The notes under the pieces were generated by a model. That model ran no database searches and was not told where the DNA came from. It saw only the letters and a program-made list of their open reading frames with translations. A stretch of 64,000 bases of DNA from Streptomyces sp. CC208A (lineage in GTDB: Bacteria > Actinomycetota > Actinomycetes > Streptomycetales > Streptomycetaceae), in the NCBI RefSeq assembly GCF_030010625.1, contig NZ_JASCXN010000004.1, positions 124,001-188,000 of the forward strand. Direction: 5' to 3'. This document shows positions 1 through 10,171 of the stretch, one piece after another. The number at the start of each line of letters is the position of its first letter. Position 1 is the first letter of the stretch. Both the position numbers and the translations under genes were made by a program.

Positions 1-1
1 C

Positions 2-1048
2 ATACGCGTCGACATCCACCGGCTCGGTTCCCGGGCCAACGCCACGATCTCCATGCAGGGCATGGACGTGGTCTTCCCGTCCGGCCAGCCCGCGGCCAAG
101 CTGGTCCTGAACCGGATGGACCACTCGGTGCGGTCCGTGCGCCCCTTCGCCACACCGCTGGTGCTCGGCACGTTCCGGGACTATGCCGAGACCCTTCGGA
201 GAATGGACGTGGCGATCCCCCAGCCGGTGGAGGGCGACACCGAGACGCTCTACTACGACCTCGACATGCGGAAGTTCATGGACCTGCTCGACGGCCTGGA
301 CGACGGCCGTGAGACCGCCGACCAGGACAGGGACGGGACACCTGAACGCGCGGACACCTGGAACGGCATCGGCTTCGACAGGGACGGCCTGCGCAGCAAC
401 AGCGGCCGGGTCCTGGTCCGCACCTCCGACGTCTGCGACTCCAACTCGGCGGGCACCTACCTGAGCATCCTCGCCTTCGTGGCGAACGGCGACAGCACAC
501 CGGGCGCGGGCGCGGCCGACGCGGCCACGGCACGGAAGGAGGCCGACGAGGTCGCCCGGAGGATCAAACCCCTCATCGACCTCCAGGGCATGTGGGCCGA
601 CGAGCAGGCCGACGGCTACTTCTCCGACCTCGGCGAGAGCATCGCGCCCATCTCCGTGATCTACGAGCACCAGTACCTGGCCCACCAGATCGAGCACGCG
701 CGGACCCACGGCGGACAGGACTCCCGCCGCGTCCTGCTCTACCCCAGCCCCTACGCCCTCACCGAGCCGCAGCTCATCTCCCTCAACGACAAGGGCGACC
801 GGCTGGTCCGCATCATCCAGGACGACCCCGCCCTGCGTCAGCGCGCGCTCGAACTCGGCTTCCGGGTCCGCTTCTCCGGCAAGGACGGCACCAGCGAGCA
901 GCTCAACACGTACCTGCGCGGACACGGGATCCAGGTGCCGAGACAGAACCGCGACCAGAGCAAGGTGTACGAACCGGACCTGGACGTCCTGGAGGAGATC
1001 ATCGACTCCGTGGGCTCCTGCCCGCCGCCCGTGCAGGACACCCCATGA
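2..1048 (+). CDS. Solute-binding-like protein, 5' end outside window
   Basis: The reading frame is open back to the first bases of the window, so the N-terminus is missing; 348 codons are visible. I do not recognise a named family. The segment around residues 137-146 of the visible part (SDVCDSNSAGTYLSI) resembles the serine/glycine ligand loop of type 2 periplasmic binding proteins, and the neighbouring lipoprotein has a comparable stretch (DPRSSDTGRAA), so both may be binding-protein folds. The stop overlaps the ATG of the next gene by four bases (ATGA), which indicates translational coupling. Role inferred only: an extracellular partner of the VWA lipoprotein. Confidence 0.6.
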   Translation: MRVDIHRLGSRANATISMQGMDVVFPSGQPAAKLVLNRMDHSVRSVRPFATPLVLGTFRDYAETLRRMDVAIPQPVEGDTETLYYDLDMRKFMDLLDGLDDGRETADQDRDGTPERADTWNGIGFDRDGLRSNSGRVLVRTSDVCDSNSAGTYLSILAFVANGDSTPGAGAADAATARKEADEVARRIKPLIDLQGMWADEQADGYFSDLGESIAPISVIYEHQYLAHQIEHARTHGGQDSRRVLLYPSPYALTEPQLISLNDKGDRLVRIIQDDPALRQRALELGFRVRFSGKDGTSEQLNTYLRGHGIQVPRQNRDQSKVYEPDLDVLEEIIDSVGSCPPPVQDTP

Positions 1049-2616
1049 GGCGGTACGCACGCGCCCTCGCCGCCTGTCTCACGCTGGCCCTGCTCGCCGC
1101 CCTCACCTCCTCCTGCACCCGGGGCGGAGGGCACATCACCCTGCGGGTCCTCGCCAGCCCCGAACTCGCCGATCTGGAACCGCTGCTGGACGAGCTGAAG
1201 GACGACACCGGCGTCGAGCTGGCCATGGAGTACCGGGCCACAGCCGATCTGGCCGACGCCAGGAGCTCGTCGTACGATCTCGCCTGGCCCGTGTCCGACC
1301 GCTCGCTCCTGCTCCGGCTGCGGGAGGCGGGCGAGCGGAACTCCCGGCCCGAGTCGGTCTCCGTCATGCGCTCGCCGGTGGTGGTCGGGCTCACCCCCGA
1401 GGCCGCCGGCACCCTGCGGGCTTCGGTGCCCGGCGGCCGGCTGTCGTGGGCGGACATCGCGGACGCGGCCGCCGACGGCGGCCTGCGGTTCGGGATGGCC
1501 GACCCGCGCAGCAGCGACACCGGGCGCGCGGCCCTCGTCGGCGTCGCCACCGCGGCCGCCGGAACCGGCAGCGCGCTGCGCGAACGGGACGTCTCCTGCG
1601 ACCGCCTGCGCGGCTTCCGCTCGGGCCAGACCCTCACCGGCGCCAGCTCACGCGAGCTCATCGCGCGCTATGTGCGGGACCAGGGCCGCGCCGACGCGCT
1701 GATCGCCCACGAGTCGGAACTGCTCTCCCTGAACGCCACGGACGAGCTGCGCGAACCGCTGGAGATCGTCCACCCCGAGGACGGCATGGTGCTCTCCGAC
1801 TTCCCACTGCTCCTGCTGAACCCCGGGGAGCGGACCGCGTACCGGAAAGTGGCAGCCTGGCTGCTGCGGGCGGACACGCAGCAGAAACTGATGCGGCACA
1901 CCTGGCGACGCCCGGTCAACCAGGACGTACGCCTCGCCGAACCCCTGCGGACGGAGGTCGGCAACGCCCTGTCGTTCCCCGACCGGCTGTCCATCGTGGA
2001 GCGGCTCGTCGCCGACTACGGCGATCCCGCGCACCCGGCCACCGACCAGGTGGTGTTCCTGCTCGACTTCTCCGACTCCATGCGGGGCAGGCGGATCGAC
2101 GCACTGCGTACCGCCTTCGCCGGGCTCAGCGGCTCCGACCCCGGCTCCACCGGTAAGTTCACCCGCTTCTACCGCGGCGAGCGCCTCACCGTCGTACGGT
2201 TCGGCGGCCGGGTGCTCGAGGAACGCACGGTGACCGTGCGCGGCGACGACGACCTCAGAGCCCTCGCCGGGATGGTGGCCGACGGTGCCTTCGACGACTC
2301 CACCGCCGTGTGGACGGCTCTCGACCACGGCTACCGCATCGCCGCGGACGCCGTGCGGGAGGCGCCCGAACGGCCCGTGTCGATCGTGCTGATGACCGAC
2401 GGGGAGAGCAACACGGGTATCACGTACGAGGAGTTCCTGCGCCGCCGCGACCGGCTCGGCCCGGACGTGCGCGAGGTGCCCACCTTTCCCGTGCACCTCG
2501 GCGAGGCCGACACGGCCGCGCTGAAGAAGGCCGCGGCCGCGACCGGCGGCCGTGTGGTCGACGCCGACCGCTCCTCACTCTCCGACGCGTTCAAGGAGAT
2601 CCGTGGGTGTCATTGA
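1045..2616 (+). CDS. Lipoprotein with binding-protein-like region and von Willebrand A domain
   Basis: A 523-residue protein starting at an ATG that overlaps the upstream stop. Residues 1-24 form a lipoprotein signal ending in LTSSC, so it should be diacylated at Cys24 and anchored on the outer face of the membrane. Residues about 30-310 look like a solute-binding fold. From about residue 335 a VWA domain follows: DFSDS at 341-345 is the metal-ion-dependent adhesion site (DxSxS) and LMTDGESN supplies the later acidic loop. VWA domains usually mediate metal-dependent protein contacts. It lies between a second binding-like protein and a membrane-anchored protein in an apparent three-gene operon; the ligand is unknown. 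Confidence 0.8.
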   Translation: MRRYARALAACLTLALLAALTSSCTRGGGHITLRVLASPELADLEPLLDELKDDTGVELAMEYRATADLADARSSSYDLAWPVSDRSLLLRLREAGERNSRPESVSVMRSPVVVGLTPEAAGTLRASVPGGRLSWADIADAAADGGLRFGMADPRSSDTGRAALVGVATAAAGTGSALRERDVSCDRLRGFRSGQTLTGASSRELIARYVRDQGRADALIAHESELLSLNATDELREPLEIVHPEDGMVLSDFPLLLLNPGERTAYRKVAAWLLRADTQQKLMRHTWRRPVNQDVRLAEPLRTEVGNALSFPDRLSIVERLVADYGDPAHPATDQVVFLLDFSDSMRGRRIDALRTAFAGLSGSDPGSTGKFTRFYRGERLTVVRFGGRVLEERTVTVRGDDDLRALAGMVADGAFDDSTAVWTALDHGYRIAADAVREAPERPVSIVLMTDGESNTGITYEEFLRRRDRLGPDVREVPTFPVHLGEADTAALKKAAAATGGRVVDADRSSLSDAFKEIRGCH

Positions 2617-3379
2617 CAGTCAGTGGTGGAGCCTGCGGTGGCCGTGGATGGCCGTCTGGCTCCTGACGGCGACCTGCTTCGCCGTGGTGTTCCAGCATGT
2701 GCTGGCCCGCTGGGCGGCAGGCCGGCGCAGACGCGACCGGGACGGGGACATGGTCTCCGGCATGTGCGTCTATCTGCACGAGACACGGGTCGAAGACGTC
2801 GCGGACTACCTCGGCATACCCAAATCCGACCTGAACGTCTCCCACGAGACCAGCGTCTCCAGCGGCTTGGGGCTGCGGAGCAGACTCGCCTTCGGCGAGG
2901 GCTCGGCACAGCGCGACAGGAACACGCACACGCGCACCGAGTACTGGGAGCCGAGCACTCCCATGAAGACGATCCGTCTGATCATGGACAAGCTGAGGGA
3001 GAAGGACAGGGTGGTGGACGCCGACCTCGCCACCGGACAGCTCGTCCCCACCGCGGCCCTCGCCGACAAGCTGCAGGTCACCGGCGACGGGGGAAGCGTG
3101 CCACTGACCTCGGTCAGGGGGCACTACGTCTCGGTCTCGGGCCTCTTCACCGTCCGCAGGACCGACAGCGGAGACGTCGTCCTGCGCGCCCGCTACGGCA
3201 GCGGCGATCCCCCCGCACATGTGAAGATCACCTGCGAGAAGTCCTGGGTCCGCGAGGAGTTCCGGGTCGACGACTACTCGGCGGACGAGGAGTTCCCGGC
3301 GACCTGCCTGGGCCGGGTGCGCACCTGGAACAGCACGACGGGCGAACTCACACTGGACCCGGTGTCCATCTTCCGGTGA
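2603..3379 (+). CDS. Membrane-anchored protein of unknown function
   Basis: The chosen GTG start lies four bases behind an AAGGAG ribosome site inside the end of the VWA lipoprotein gene; an ATG 51 bases upstream lacks such a site. The 258-residue product has one hydrophobic segment near residues 12-33 (WMAVWLLTATCFAVVF) followed by an Arg-rich turn, so the large C-terminal part may face the cytoplasm. That part is polar, with beta-rich-looking stretches, and matches no family I know. Overlap with the lipoprotein gene suggests one functional unit with the two upstream proteins. Confidence 0.7.
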   Translation: MGVIDSQWWSLRWPWMAVWLLTATCFAVVFQHVLARWAAGRRRRDRDGDMVSGMCVYLHETRVEDVADYLGIPKSDLNVSHETSVSSGLGLRSRLAFGEGSAQRDRNTHTRTEYWEPSTPMKTIRLIMDKLREKDRVVDADLATGQLVPTAALADKLQVTGDGGSVPLTSVRGHYVSVSGLFTVRRTDSGDVVLRARYGSGDPPAHVKITCEKSWVREEFRVDDYSADEEFPATCLGRVRTWNSTTGELTLDPVSIFR

Positions 3380-3562
3380 GGACCGCACAGCGTGAACCCT
3401 CGCCGCTCAGCGGCTTGGGATCGTGAAGGCCGGGCGACTGGGCGGCCGGGCGGCCGGTGACGGTCGAGGACGTCTGGTGTGACGGATTGTGGCTGGTGTT
3501 GCTCGACAGTTGTCGGAGGCGGCTGCTTGACTCGACGGTCCACACGGGGAGGGATCTCAGTC

Positions 3563-5203
3563 ATGCGAAGTGGAGCGAAAGTCGGCATCGTCGGGGGCGT
3601 GTTCGCCGTCGTCGCGAGCGGGGTCGCGTACGGGGGGTACAACCTCTGGAACGGGATCACCGGCGGCGCGAAGGACGTCGGTACGCAGTCGGGGGCGGCG
3701 CCGCGGAAGACCGGGCCGGTGACGGCGGAGGAGGTCACCGCCACCGCACGGGACTTCCTCGCCGCCTGGGCGGCCGGGGAGGCCGACCGGGCGGGTCAGC
3801 TGACGAACGATCCGGTGACGGCGGGACCGGCGGTGGCCGCGTACCGGGAGGGGGGCGGCGTATCGGAGGCGGAGATCACGGCCGGGACGCCGACGGGGGC
3901 GACGGTGCCGTTCACGGTGAAGGCGACCGTGACGTACAAGGGGGTGTCGAAGCCCTGGACGTACGAGTCGAAGCTCAGCGTCGTCCGCGGCGAGTCCACC
4001 GGCCGCCCGCTGGTGCGGTGGACGCCGACCGTGCTGCACCCGAAGCTGGTGGCCGGCGCCACGCTGCGGACCGGTGAGGCGAAGACCCCGCCGGTGAAGG
4101 CCGTCGACCACGAGGGCGTCGAGCTGTTCCCCGAGAAGTACCCGTCGCTCGTGCCCGTCCTGGACGCGCTGCGGCAGCGGTACGGCGGACGGACCGGCGG
4201 CGAGGCGGGCGTCGAGACCTGGATCGAGACCGCGAACGGCACGCCGGGCAGCACGCTCCTCGTCCTCTCCGCCGGGAAGCCGGGCGAGCTGCGGACGACG
4301 ATCGACGCGGGCGTGCAGGCGGCGGCGGAGAAGGCGGTGAAGCAGTTCCCGACGGCGGCGGTGGCGGCCGTGGAGCCGTCTACGGGGGCGGTGCGGGCGG
4401 TCGCCAACAATCCGGCGTCCGGTTACAACACCGCGTTCATGGGCGAGCAGGCGCCCGGCTCGACGATGAAGATCGTGACGGCGGCGATGATGATGCGGTA
4501 CGGGGTCGCGCAGCCGGGCACGCCGGTGGAGTGTCCGCCGGACGTGCGGTGGGAGGAGCGGACCTTCGAGAATCTCAAACGCTTCACCACCAACGGCGAC
4601 CTGACCAATGCCTTCGCCATGTCCTGCAACACCGCCTTCATCAAGGCGATCACGCCGTTGAACAAGAAGGGCGTCCACAACACCGCGCTCGGTGACACGG
4701 CCCGCAAGTGGTTCGGTATCGGCGAGGTGTGGTCGGTCGGCGTGCAGACCTCCGACGGCTCCGTGCCCGAGTCCACCGGGTCCGAGACGGCCGCCTCGTA
4801 CATCGGCCAGGGCAAGATCACCATGAACGCTCTCAACATGGCGTCGATCTCCGCGACCGTGAAGAACGGCGGCTTCCTCCAGCCGTACCTGATCCCGAAG
4901 GGCGTGGACGGCCGGGAGTTCGCCAAGGCCGAGCGGCTGCCGTACGAGGTCACCCTCGGGCTGCAGAAGATGATGAACGCCGCGGCCACCCGTTTGAACG
5001 GCACCGCGCGGAAGGCGATGGCCGGGGTGCCGTCGCCGAAGGGCGCGAAGACCGGCTCGGCGGAGGTCGACGACCAGTCGACCTCCAACAGCTGGTTCAC
5101 CGGCTACTCCGGCGACCTCGCGGCGGCGGCCGTCGTCCAGGCCGGCGGGCATGGCGGCGACGCGGCGGGAGATGTGGTGGCGCAGGTCCTGAAGGCGAAC
5201 TGA
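3563..5203 (+). CDS. Penicillin-binding protein (D,D-transpeptidase, MecA_N-like N domain)
   Basis: A 546-residue membrane-anchored transpeptidase that cross-links peptidoglycan outside the cell. Start ATG is preceded by a GGGGAGGG ribosome site. Residues 8-28 form an N-terminal anchor (VGIVGGVFAVVASG); an NTF2-like domain of the MecA_N type spans about 50-155. The acyl-serine domain carries all three active-site motifs: STMK with Ser300, SCN at 354-356 and KTG at 496-498. No glycosyltransferase domain is present, so it is a class B enzyme. Actinomycetes carry several of these; a location close to an ssgE-like gene matches the S. coelicolor gene neighbourhood as I recall it, and a sporulation or division role is plausible but not shown. 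Confidence 0.9.
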   Translation: MRSGAKVGIVGGVFAVVASGVAYGGYNLWNGITGGAKDVGTQSGAAPRKTGPVTAEEVTATARDFLAAWAAGEADRAGQLTNDPVTAGPAVAAYREGGGVSEAEITAGTPTGATVPFTVKATVTYKGVSKPWTYESKLSVVRGESTGRPLVRWTPTVLHPKLVAGATLRTGEAKTPPVKAVDHEGVELFPEKYPSLVPVLDALRQRYGGRTGGEAGVETWIETANGTPGSTLLVLSAGKPGELRTTIDAGVQAAAEKAVKQFPTAAVAAVEPSTGAVRAVANNPASGYNTAFMGEQAPGSTMKIVTAAMMMRYGVAQPGTPVECPPDVRWEERTFENLKRFTTNGDLTNAFAMSCNTAFIKAITPLNKKGVHNTALGDTARKWFGIGEVWSVGVQTSDGSVPESTGSETAASYIGQGKITMNALNMASISATVKNGGFLQPYLIPKGVDGREFAKAERLPYEVTLGLQKMMNAAATRLNGTARKAMAGVPSPKGAKTGSAEVDDQSTSNSWFTGYSGDLAAAAVVQAGGHGGDAAGDVVAQVLKAN

Positions 5204-5275
5204 GGCCGGAGGGCCGGGGGTCCGGGTGGCGGAAAACCGTCGCGTGTCCCGTACACCCACCGCTACCGTGCGGGC

Positions 5276-5764
5276 ATGACGACCGACGCCTCCGCCGCCC
5301 ACCCCCGGTTCGCCGCCGCCCTCGCCGAGTTGGGCCTCGATGTCGAGGTCCGGCGCTTCCCCGACGAGACGCGGACCGCGCAGCAGGCCGCCGACGCGAT
5401 CGGCTGCGCGGTCTCCGAGATCGTGAAGTCGCTGGTCTTCGCCGCCGACGGGGTGCCGGTGCTGGTCCTGATGGACGGGGCCTCGCGGGTGGACGTCGGC
5501 CGGGTGCGGGAGGCGCTGGGGGCCGGGGAGGTGACGCGGGCGGACGCGCGGGTGGTGCGGGAGACGACCGGGTACGCGATCGGGGGCGTACCGCCCTTCG
5601 GGCACCGCACCCGGACGCGGGTCCTGGCCGACGAGGGGCTGCTCGACCACGACCTGGTGTGGGCGGCGGCCGGCACCCCGCACTCCGTCTTCGCCCTGCC
5701 CCCGAAGGAGCTGATCGCCCACGCGGGCGCGACCCTGGCGGACGTGCGCGAGCGTACGGAGTGA
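5276..5764 (+). CDS. YbaK/EbsC family aminoacyl-tRNA deacylase
   Basis: A 162-residue cytoplasmic protein of the usual length for the stand-alone YbaK/ProX family, which hydrolyses misacylated tRNAs such as Ala-tRNA(Pro) or Cys-tRNA(Pro). Visible family features are the early Thr-Ala-rich region (RTAQQAADAIGC), the invariant Lys of IVKSLVF at about 46, and the glycine-rich GYAIGGVPPFGH loop at about 100. Its stop overlaps the GTG of the next gene (GTGA), implying co-translation with the EamA transporter. Substrate specificity cannot be read from the sequence. Confidence 0.85.
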   Translation: MTTDASAAHPRFAAALAELGLDVEVRRFPDETRTAQQAADAIGCAVSEIVKSLVFAADGVPVLVLMDGASRVDVGRVREALGAGEVTRADARVVRETTGYAIGGVPPFGHRTRTRVLADEGLLDHDLVWAAAGTPHSVFALPPKELIAHAGATLADVRERTE

Positions 5765-6609
5765 CGCCGCTGGTCGCGGGTGCGGTGCTGGTCGCGGCGG
5801 TCACGCACGCGACCTGGAACGCCCTGGCCCACCACATCCGGGACCAGCTCCTCTCCTTCACGCTCATCTCGGGCGGCGGGGCGCTGATCGGCCTGGCGCT
5901 CGTCCCCTTCCTTCCCGTCCCCGCCGCCGGGGCGTGGCCGTACCTGATCGCCTCGGCGGTCCTGCACGTGGCCTACTACGGGCTGCTGATGAAGTCCTTC
6001 GCGCTGGGGGACTTCGGGCAGATGTATCCGATCGCGCGGGGTACGGCCCCGCTGGTCGTGACCCTCCTGGCGGCCGTCTTCGTCCACGAGGTCCCGGACA
6101 CCCGCCAGTTGCTCGGCGTGGCGGTGGCGTGCGCGGGCCTGACGGGCCTGGCGCTGTGGGGCACGCGAGGCAAGGGCGTGCACGGCCCGGCCCTGCTCGC
6201 GGCCCTCGCCACCGGCCTCTCGATCGCCCTGTACACGGTCGTCGACGGCCTCGGCGTCCGCGCCTCCGGCACCACGCTCGGCTACGTCGCGTGGCTGATG
6301 GCCCTGGAGGGCCTGGCCATCCCGGCGTACGCCCTGGCGGTCCGCCGTCGCGCCCTCCTCCCCGCCCTCCGCCCCCACGCGCCCCGCGGCCTCCTCGGCG
6401 CGGCCCTCTCGGTCGCCGCCTACGCCCTCGTCCTCTGGGCCCAGACCCAGGCCCCCCTCGCCCCCATCGCCGCCCTCCGCGAGTCCTCCATCATCGTCGG
6501 CGCCGCCATCGGCGCCCTCTTCTTCAAGGAACGCTTCGGCGGCCCGAGGGTCGCCGCGGCGAGCCTGATGGCGGTCGGGATCGGCCTGATGCTGTCGTCC
6601 GGCGGGTGA
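5761..6609 (+). CDS. EamA/DMT-superfamily transporter
   Basis: A 282-residue, strongly hydrophobic protein with about ten membrane segments arranged as two EamA repeats, as in drug/metabolite exporters. The GTG start overlaps the upstream stop by four bases. Characteristic late DMT-repeat features are visible: LAPIAALRESSIIVGA followed by FFKERFGG near residues 240-262. Substrate is unknown; family members export amino acids, purines or small drugs. The gene is probably cotranscribed with the YbaK-like deacylase. Confidence 0.85.
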   Translation: MTPLVAGAVLVAAVTHATWNALAHHIRDQLLSFTLISGGGALIGLALVPFLPVPAAGAWPYLIASAVLHVAYYGLLMKSFALGDFGQMYPIARGTAPLVVTLLAAVFVHEVPDTRQLLGVAVACAGLTGLALWGTRGKGVHGPALLAALATGLSIALYTVVDGLGVRASGTTLGYVAWLMALEGLAIPAYALAVRRRALLPALRPHAPRGLLGAALSVAAYALVLWAQTQAPLAPIAALRESSIIVGAAIGALFFKERFGGPRVAAASLMAVGIGLMLSSGG

Positions 6610-6679
6610 GGGCTCAGCGGCCGGCGCGGATGGACGTACGGCTCCAGGTCCCCGACAGCGCGAAGGCGGAGGAGGATCG

Positions 6680-7333
6680 GTGATCACCGCACAGGACGGG
6701 GAAGACGCCCGACTCCTCTGGGACTTCCAGCGGATGGGGCACGGGCCCCGGCCCTGCTCCGTCGGGATCGGGCTCGGGAGTCATGATCTCGGGGTCGCCG
6801 ATGTGATGGTCGGCCTGTACCGGCAGGGGCTGGTTCCGCTCGTCGTCTTCACCGGGGCGACCAGCCCGACGACCCGCGACCGGATGCCCCGGGGCGAGGC
6901 CGTGCACTACCGGGAGCGGGCCCTGGAGCTGGGCGTGCCCGGGGACGCGGTGCTGGTGGAGCCCCGGGCGCGCAACACCGGGGAGAACATCCGCTTCTCG
7001 CGCGAACTCCTCGCCGGGCGGGGCGTGTCCGTGGACTCCGTCCTGCTCGTCAGCAAGCCGTACGAGGAGCGACGGGCGTATGCGACGGCGTGCCGGCTCT
7101 GGCCCGGGGTGGAGTTCGTCTGCGCGTCGGCGCCGATGGAGCTTCCGGAGTACGCGGACTCCATCGGCGACCCGCACCTCGTCCTGGACATGCTCGTCGG
7201 AGCCGTACAGCGGCTCCTGGTCTACCCGGCGCAGGGCTTCATGATCGAGCTGCCCGTCCCGAGCTCGGTTGTCGCCGCTTACGAGCGGCTGCGGGACCGG
7301 GGGTTCACCCGTCGGCTCGTGGCGGCGGGCTGA
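6680..7333 (+). CDS. YdcF/DUF218 (ElyC/SanA-like) family protein
   Basis: A 217-residue protein whose GTG start follows a GGAGGAGG ribosome site at about 6667. It shows the DUF218 signature in order: a glycine-rich first strand (IGLGSHDLGVAD), FTGA near residue 56, GEAVHYRERALELGV, and EPRARNTGENIRFS at about 94-107. Family members sit near the envelope in E. coli and have been linked to envelope integrity or nucleotide-like ligand binding, but this soluble form has no visible signal peptide. Its stop directly abuts the stop of the convergent SDR gene, TGA and TCA being adjacent. Confidence 0.8.
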   Translation: MITAQDGEDARLLWDFQRMGHGPRPCSVGIGLGSHDLGVADVMVGLYRQGLVPLVVFTGATSPTTRDRMPRGEAVHYRERALELGVPGDAVLVEPRARNTGENIRFSRELLAGRGVSVDSVLLVSKPYEERRAYATACRLWPGVEFVCASAPMELPEYADSIGDPHLVLDMLVGAVQRLLVYPAQGFMIELPVPSSVVAAYERLRDRGFTRRLVAAG

Positions 7334-8080
7334 TCAGTCGCCGTCCAGAATCTCGCGGAAGTGCCTGTTCACGGCGAGGAGGCCGCCGTCGACGCGGAGG
7401 GTGGTGCCGGTGATCCAGGCGGCGTCGGGGGAGGCGAGGAAGGCGACGGCGGCGGCGATGTCGTCGGGGGTGCCCACGCGGCCGAGGGGGTAGGCGCGGG
7501 CCGCGAGGGCGGCGAGGCCCTTCTCCTTGCCCGACCAGGCGGGGGTGGCGATCGTGCCGGGGTTGATCTGGTTGACGCGGACGCCGTGGGGGGCCGCTTC
7601 GGCGGCGAGGGTGCGGGTGAAGGAGCCCAGGGCCGCCTTCGCGGCGCTGTAGGCGTGGTCGCCGAAGGACGCCTCCGCGTTGACCGAGCCGATCGTCACG
7701 ATCGCGCCGCCCGTCGCGGTCAGGTGCGGGAGGGCGGCGCGGGAGCAGTGGACGGCGCCGAGGAGGGTGCCGTCGAGCTGGCGGTGCCAGTTCTCGTCGG
7801 GGTCCTCCGCGAAGGGGACGAGGGCGTTGTTGACCAGGACGTGGAGGGCGGGGAGTTCCCGGAAGGTCCGGTCGATCGACTCGCGGTCGGTGATGTCGAG
7901 GTGAAGGGGGCGCGCCTCCGGGAGAGCCGAGGCGACCTCGCGGGCCGACTCCTCGTCGACGTCCGTGACCAGGACCCTTGCGCCTTCCGCCGCCAGGCGG
8001 CGGGCCGTCGCCGCGCCGATGCCGCTGCCCGCGCCCGTGATCAGTGCCGTCCGTCCTTCGAACCGCCTTGTGAGATCCAT
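7334..8080 (-). CDS. SDR-family oxidoreductase
   Basis: A 248-residue classical short-chain dehydrogenase/reductase of normal length. The NAD(P)-binding motif GAGSGIG lies at about residues 17-23, NNALV replaces the usual NNAG at about 86-90, the catalytic Ser is in TIGSVNA and the Tyr-Lys pair is in YSAAK. The Asp at the end of the second strand (VTDVD) favours NAD(H). The C-terminal WITGTTLRVDGGL is typical of the family. The substrate is unknown. It is convergent with the DUF218 gene with no space between the stops. Confidence 0.9.
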   Translation of the reverse strand: MDLTRRFEGRTALITGAGSGIGAATARRLAAEGARVLVTDVDEESAREVASALPEARPLHLDITDRESIDRTFRELPALHVLVNNALVPFAEDPDENWHRQLDGTLLGAVHCSRAALPHLTATGGAIVTIGSVNAEASFGDHAYSAAKAALGSFTRTLAAEAAPHGVRVNQINPGTIATPAWSGKEKGLAALAARAYPLGRVGTPDDIAAAVAFLASPDAAWITGTTLRVDGGLLAVNRHFREILDGD

Positions 8081-8190
8081 CCGCTGATCTCAGCATCAAG
8101 CGCGGGTCAGGACCAGACCTTTTCGTGCGGACCCCGTGCCGTCGGCTCCGGTCGTGAGCGTGTACGCCGAACGCTGAGGGCTACTTGGGC

Positions 8191-9399
8191 CTAACGAGCT
8201 CGTGCGCGGTAGGCGTCCAGAGACGTTCTGACCGCTCTCACCAGGGCCTGGGCCCTCGGGTCCGCCGTGACCGTCTTGCGCATGCCGTTCGTGACGTAGG
8301 CGAAGGCGGTGCCGGACTCCGGGTCCGCGAAGGCGAGGGAGCCGCCTCGGCCGGGGTGGCCGAAGGAGGTGGGGCCGAGGAGGGGGCAGGCGGGGCCGTG
8401 GAGCATGTGGCCCAGGCCGAAGCGGGTGCCGACCAGGAGGACGCGGTCCGTGCCCGCCGACTCCTCGGTGCGGGCCAGGGCCAGGGTCGCCGGGGCGAAG
8501 AGGCGGGGGGCGCCGTCGGGGAGCGGGGCCAGGGTGGCGGCGTAGAAGCGGGAGAGCGCGCGGGCCGTGGCCACTCCTGCCGAACCCGGGAGTTCCGCCG
8601 CCTGGTACTCCGGGGCGTTCTCGTCTGGGGCCGGGTCGATGACCGCGAAGGCGCGGCGGGTGAGCGAGTCCGGGTCGGCGTACGCCTCCGTCACCGACCG
8701 CTTGGCGCGGAGGCGGAGCGCGCCCGCCTCCTCGGGGGCCTCCACCGGGGCCAGGCGGCCCACCCGGTGGCGCTCCCGCTCCGGGAGGCCGATCCACAGG
8801 TCGAGGGCCAGCGGGGCCGCCATCTCCTCCGCGACCCAGCGGCCTATGGTGCGGCCGGTGACCCGGTGGACCAGGCCGGCGAGCAGCCAGCTGAAGGTGT
8901 GGGCGTGGTAGCCGTGGGCCGTGCCGGGCTCCCAGGCCGGGGCCTGGGCGGCCATCGCGGCCGTGGACGTCTCCAGGTCCGTCGCCTCGGCCAGGGTCAG
9001 GGGGCGGTCCAGGACCGGTACTCCCGCCTGGTGGGCGAGGAGCCGGCGTACCGTCACGCGGTCCTTGCCCGCCGCCTTGAACTCCGGCCAGTACGTGGCC
9101 ACCGGGGCGTCCAGGTCGAGCAGTCCGCGCTGGTGGAGGAGGAGGGGGACCGCCGCGGCCACGCCCTTGGTCGCCGAGCGGATCACCTGGGCGGTGTTCT
9201 CCGTCCAGGGTTCTTCAGCGCCGTCCGCGTTCTTCGTGCCCGCCCACAGGTCCACGACCTTCACGCCGTCGTGGTGGACCGCCACCGCCGCGCCCCTGTC
9301 TCCGCGCTGCTCGAAGTTGCGCAGGAACGCGTCCCTGACCGGCTCCCAGCCCGGTGCCACCGTGCCCTGGACGTCCACCTGACCCACTGCCCCACTCAT
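8191..9399 (-). CDS. Serine hydrolase, beta-lactamase/esterase (class C-like) family
   Basis: A 402-residue enzyme of the penicillin-binding/beta-lactamase fold that includes family VIII esterases such as EstB. The SxxK motif is SATK at 75-78, the Tyr motif is in HGYHAHTFSW at about 185, and FGHPGRGGS near residue 320 corresponds to the third HxG-like motif. There is no obvious signal peptide, which suits an intracellular esterase rather than a secreted lactamase. It appears monocistronic and ends about 110 bases from the start of the SDR gene. Confidence 0.85.
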   Translation of the reverse strand: MSGAVGQVDVQGTVAPGWEPVRDAFLRNFEQRGDRGAAVAVHHDGVKVVDLWAGTKNADGAEEPWTENTAQVIRSATKGVAAAVPLLLHQRGLLDLDAPVATYWPEFKAAGKDRVTVRRLLAHQAGVPVLDRPLTLAEATDLETSTAAMAAQAPAWEPGTAHGYHAHTFSWLLAGLVHRVTGRTIGRWVAEEMAAPLALDLWIGLPERERHRVGRLAPVEAPEEAGALRLRAKRSVTEAYADPDSLTRRAFAVIDPAPDENAPEYQAAELPGSAGVATARALSRFYAATLAPLPDGAPRLFAPATLALARTEESAGTDRVLLVGTRFGLGHMLHGPACPLLGPTSFGHPGRGGSLAFADPESGTAFAYVTNGMRKTVTADPRAQALVRAVRTSLDAYRARAR

Positions 9400-9426
9400 C
9401 CTTTCGTACGAATGGTCCCCATGGTC

Positions 9427-10167
<741 letters not shown>

Positions 10168-10171
10168 GGTG

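Noticed and set aside
3557..5722. A 721-codon minus-strand frame opposite the penicillin-binding protein and YbaK genes
   Set aside because: It is Arg/His-rich and spans two real genes on the other strand that carry complete active-site motifs.
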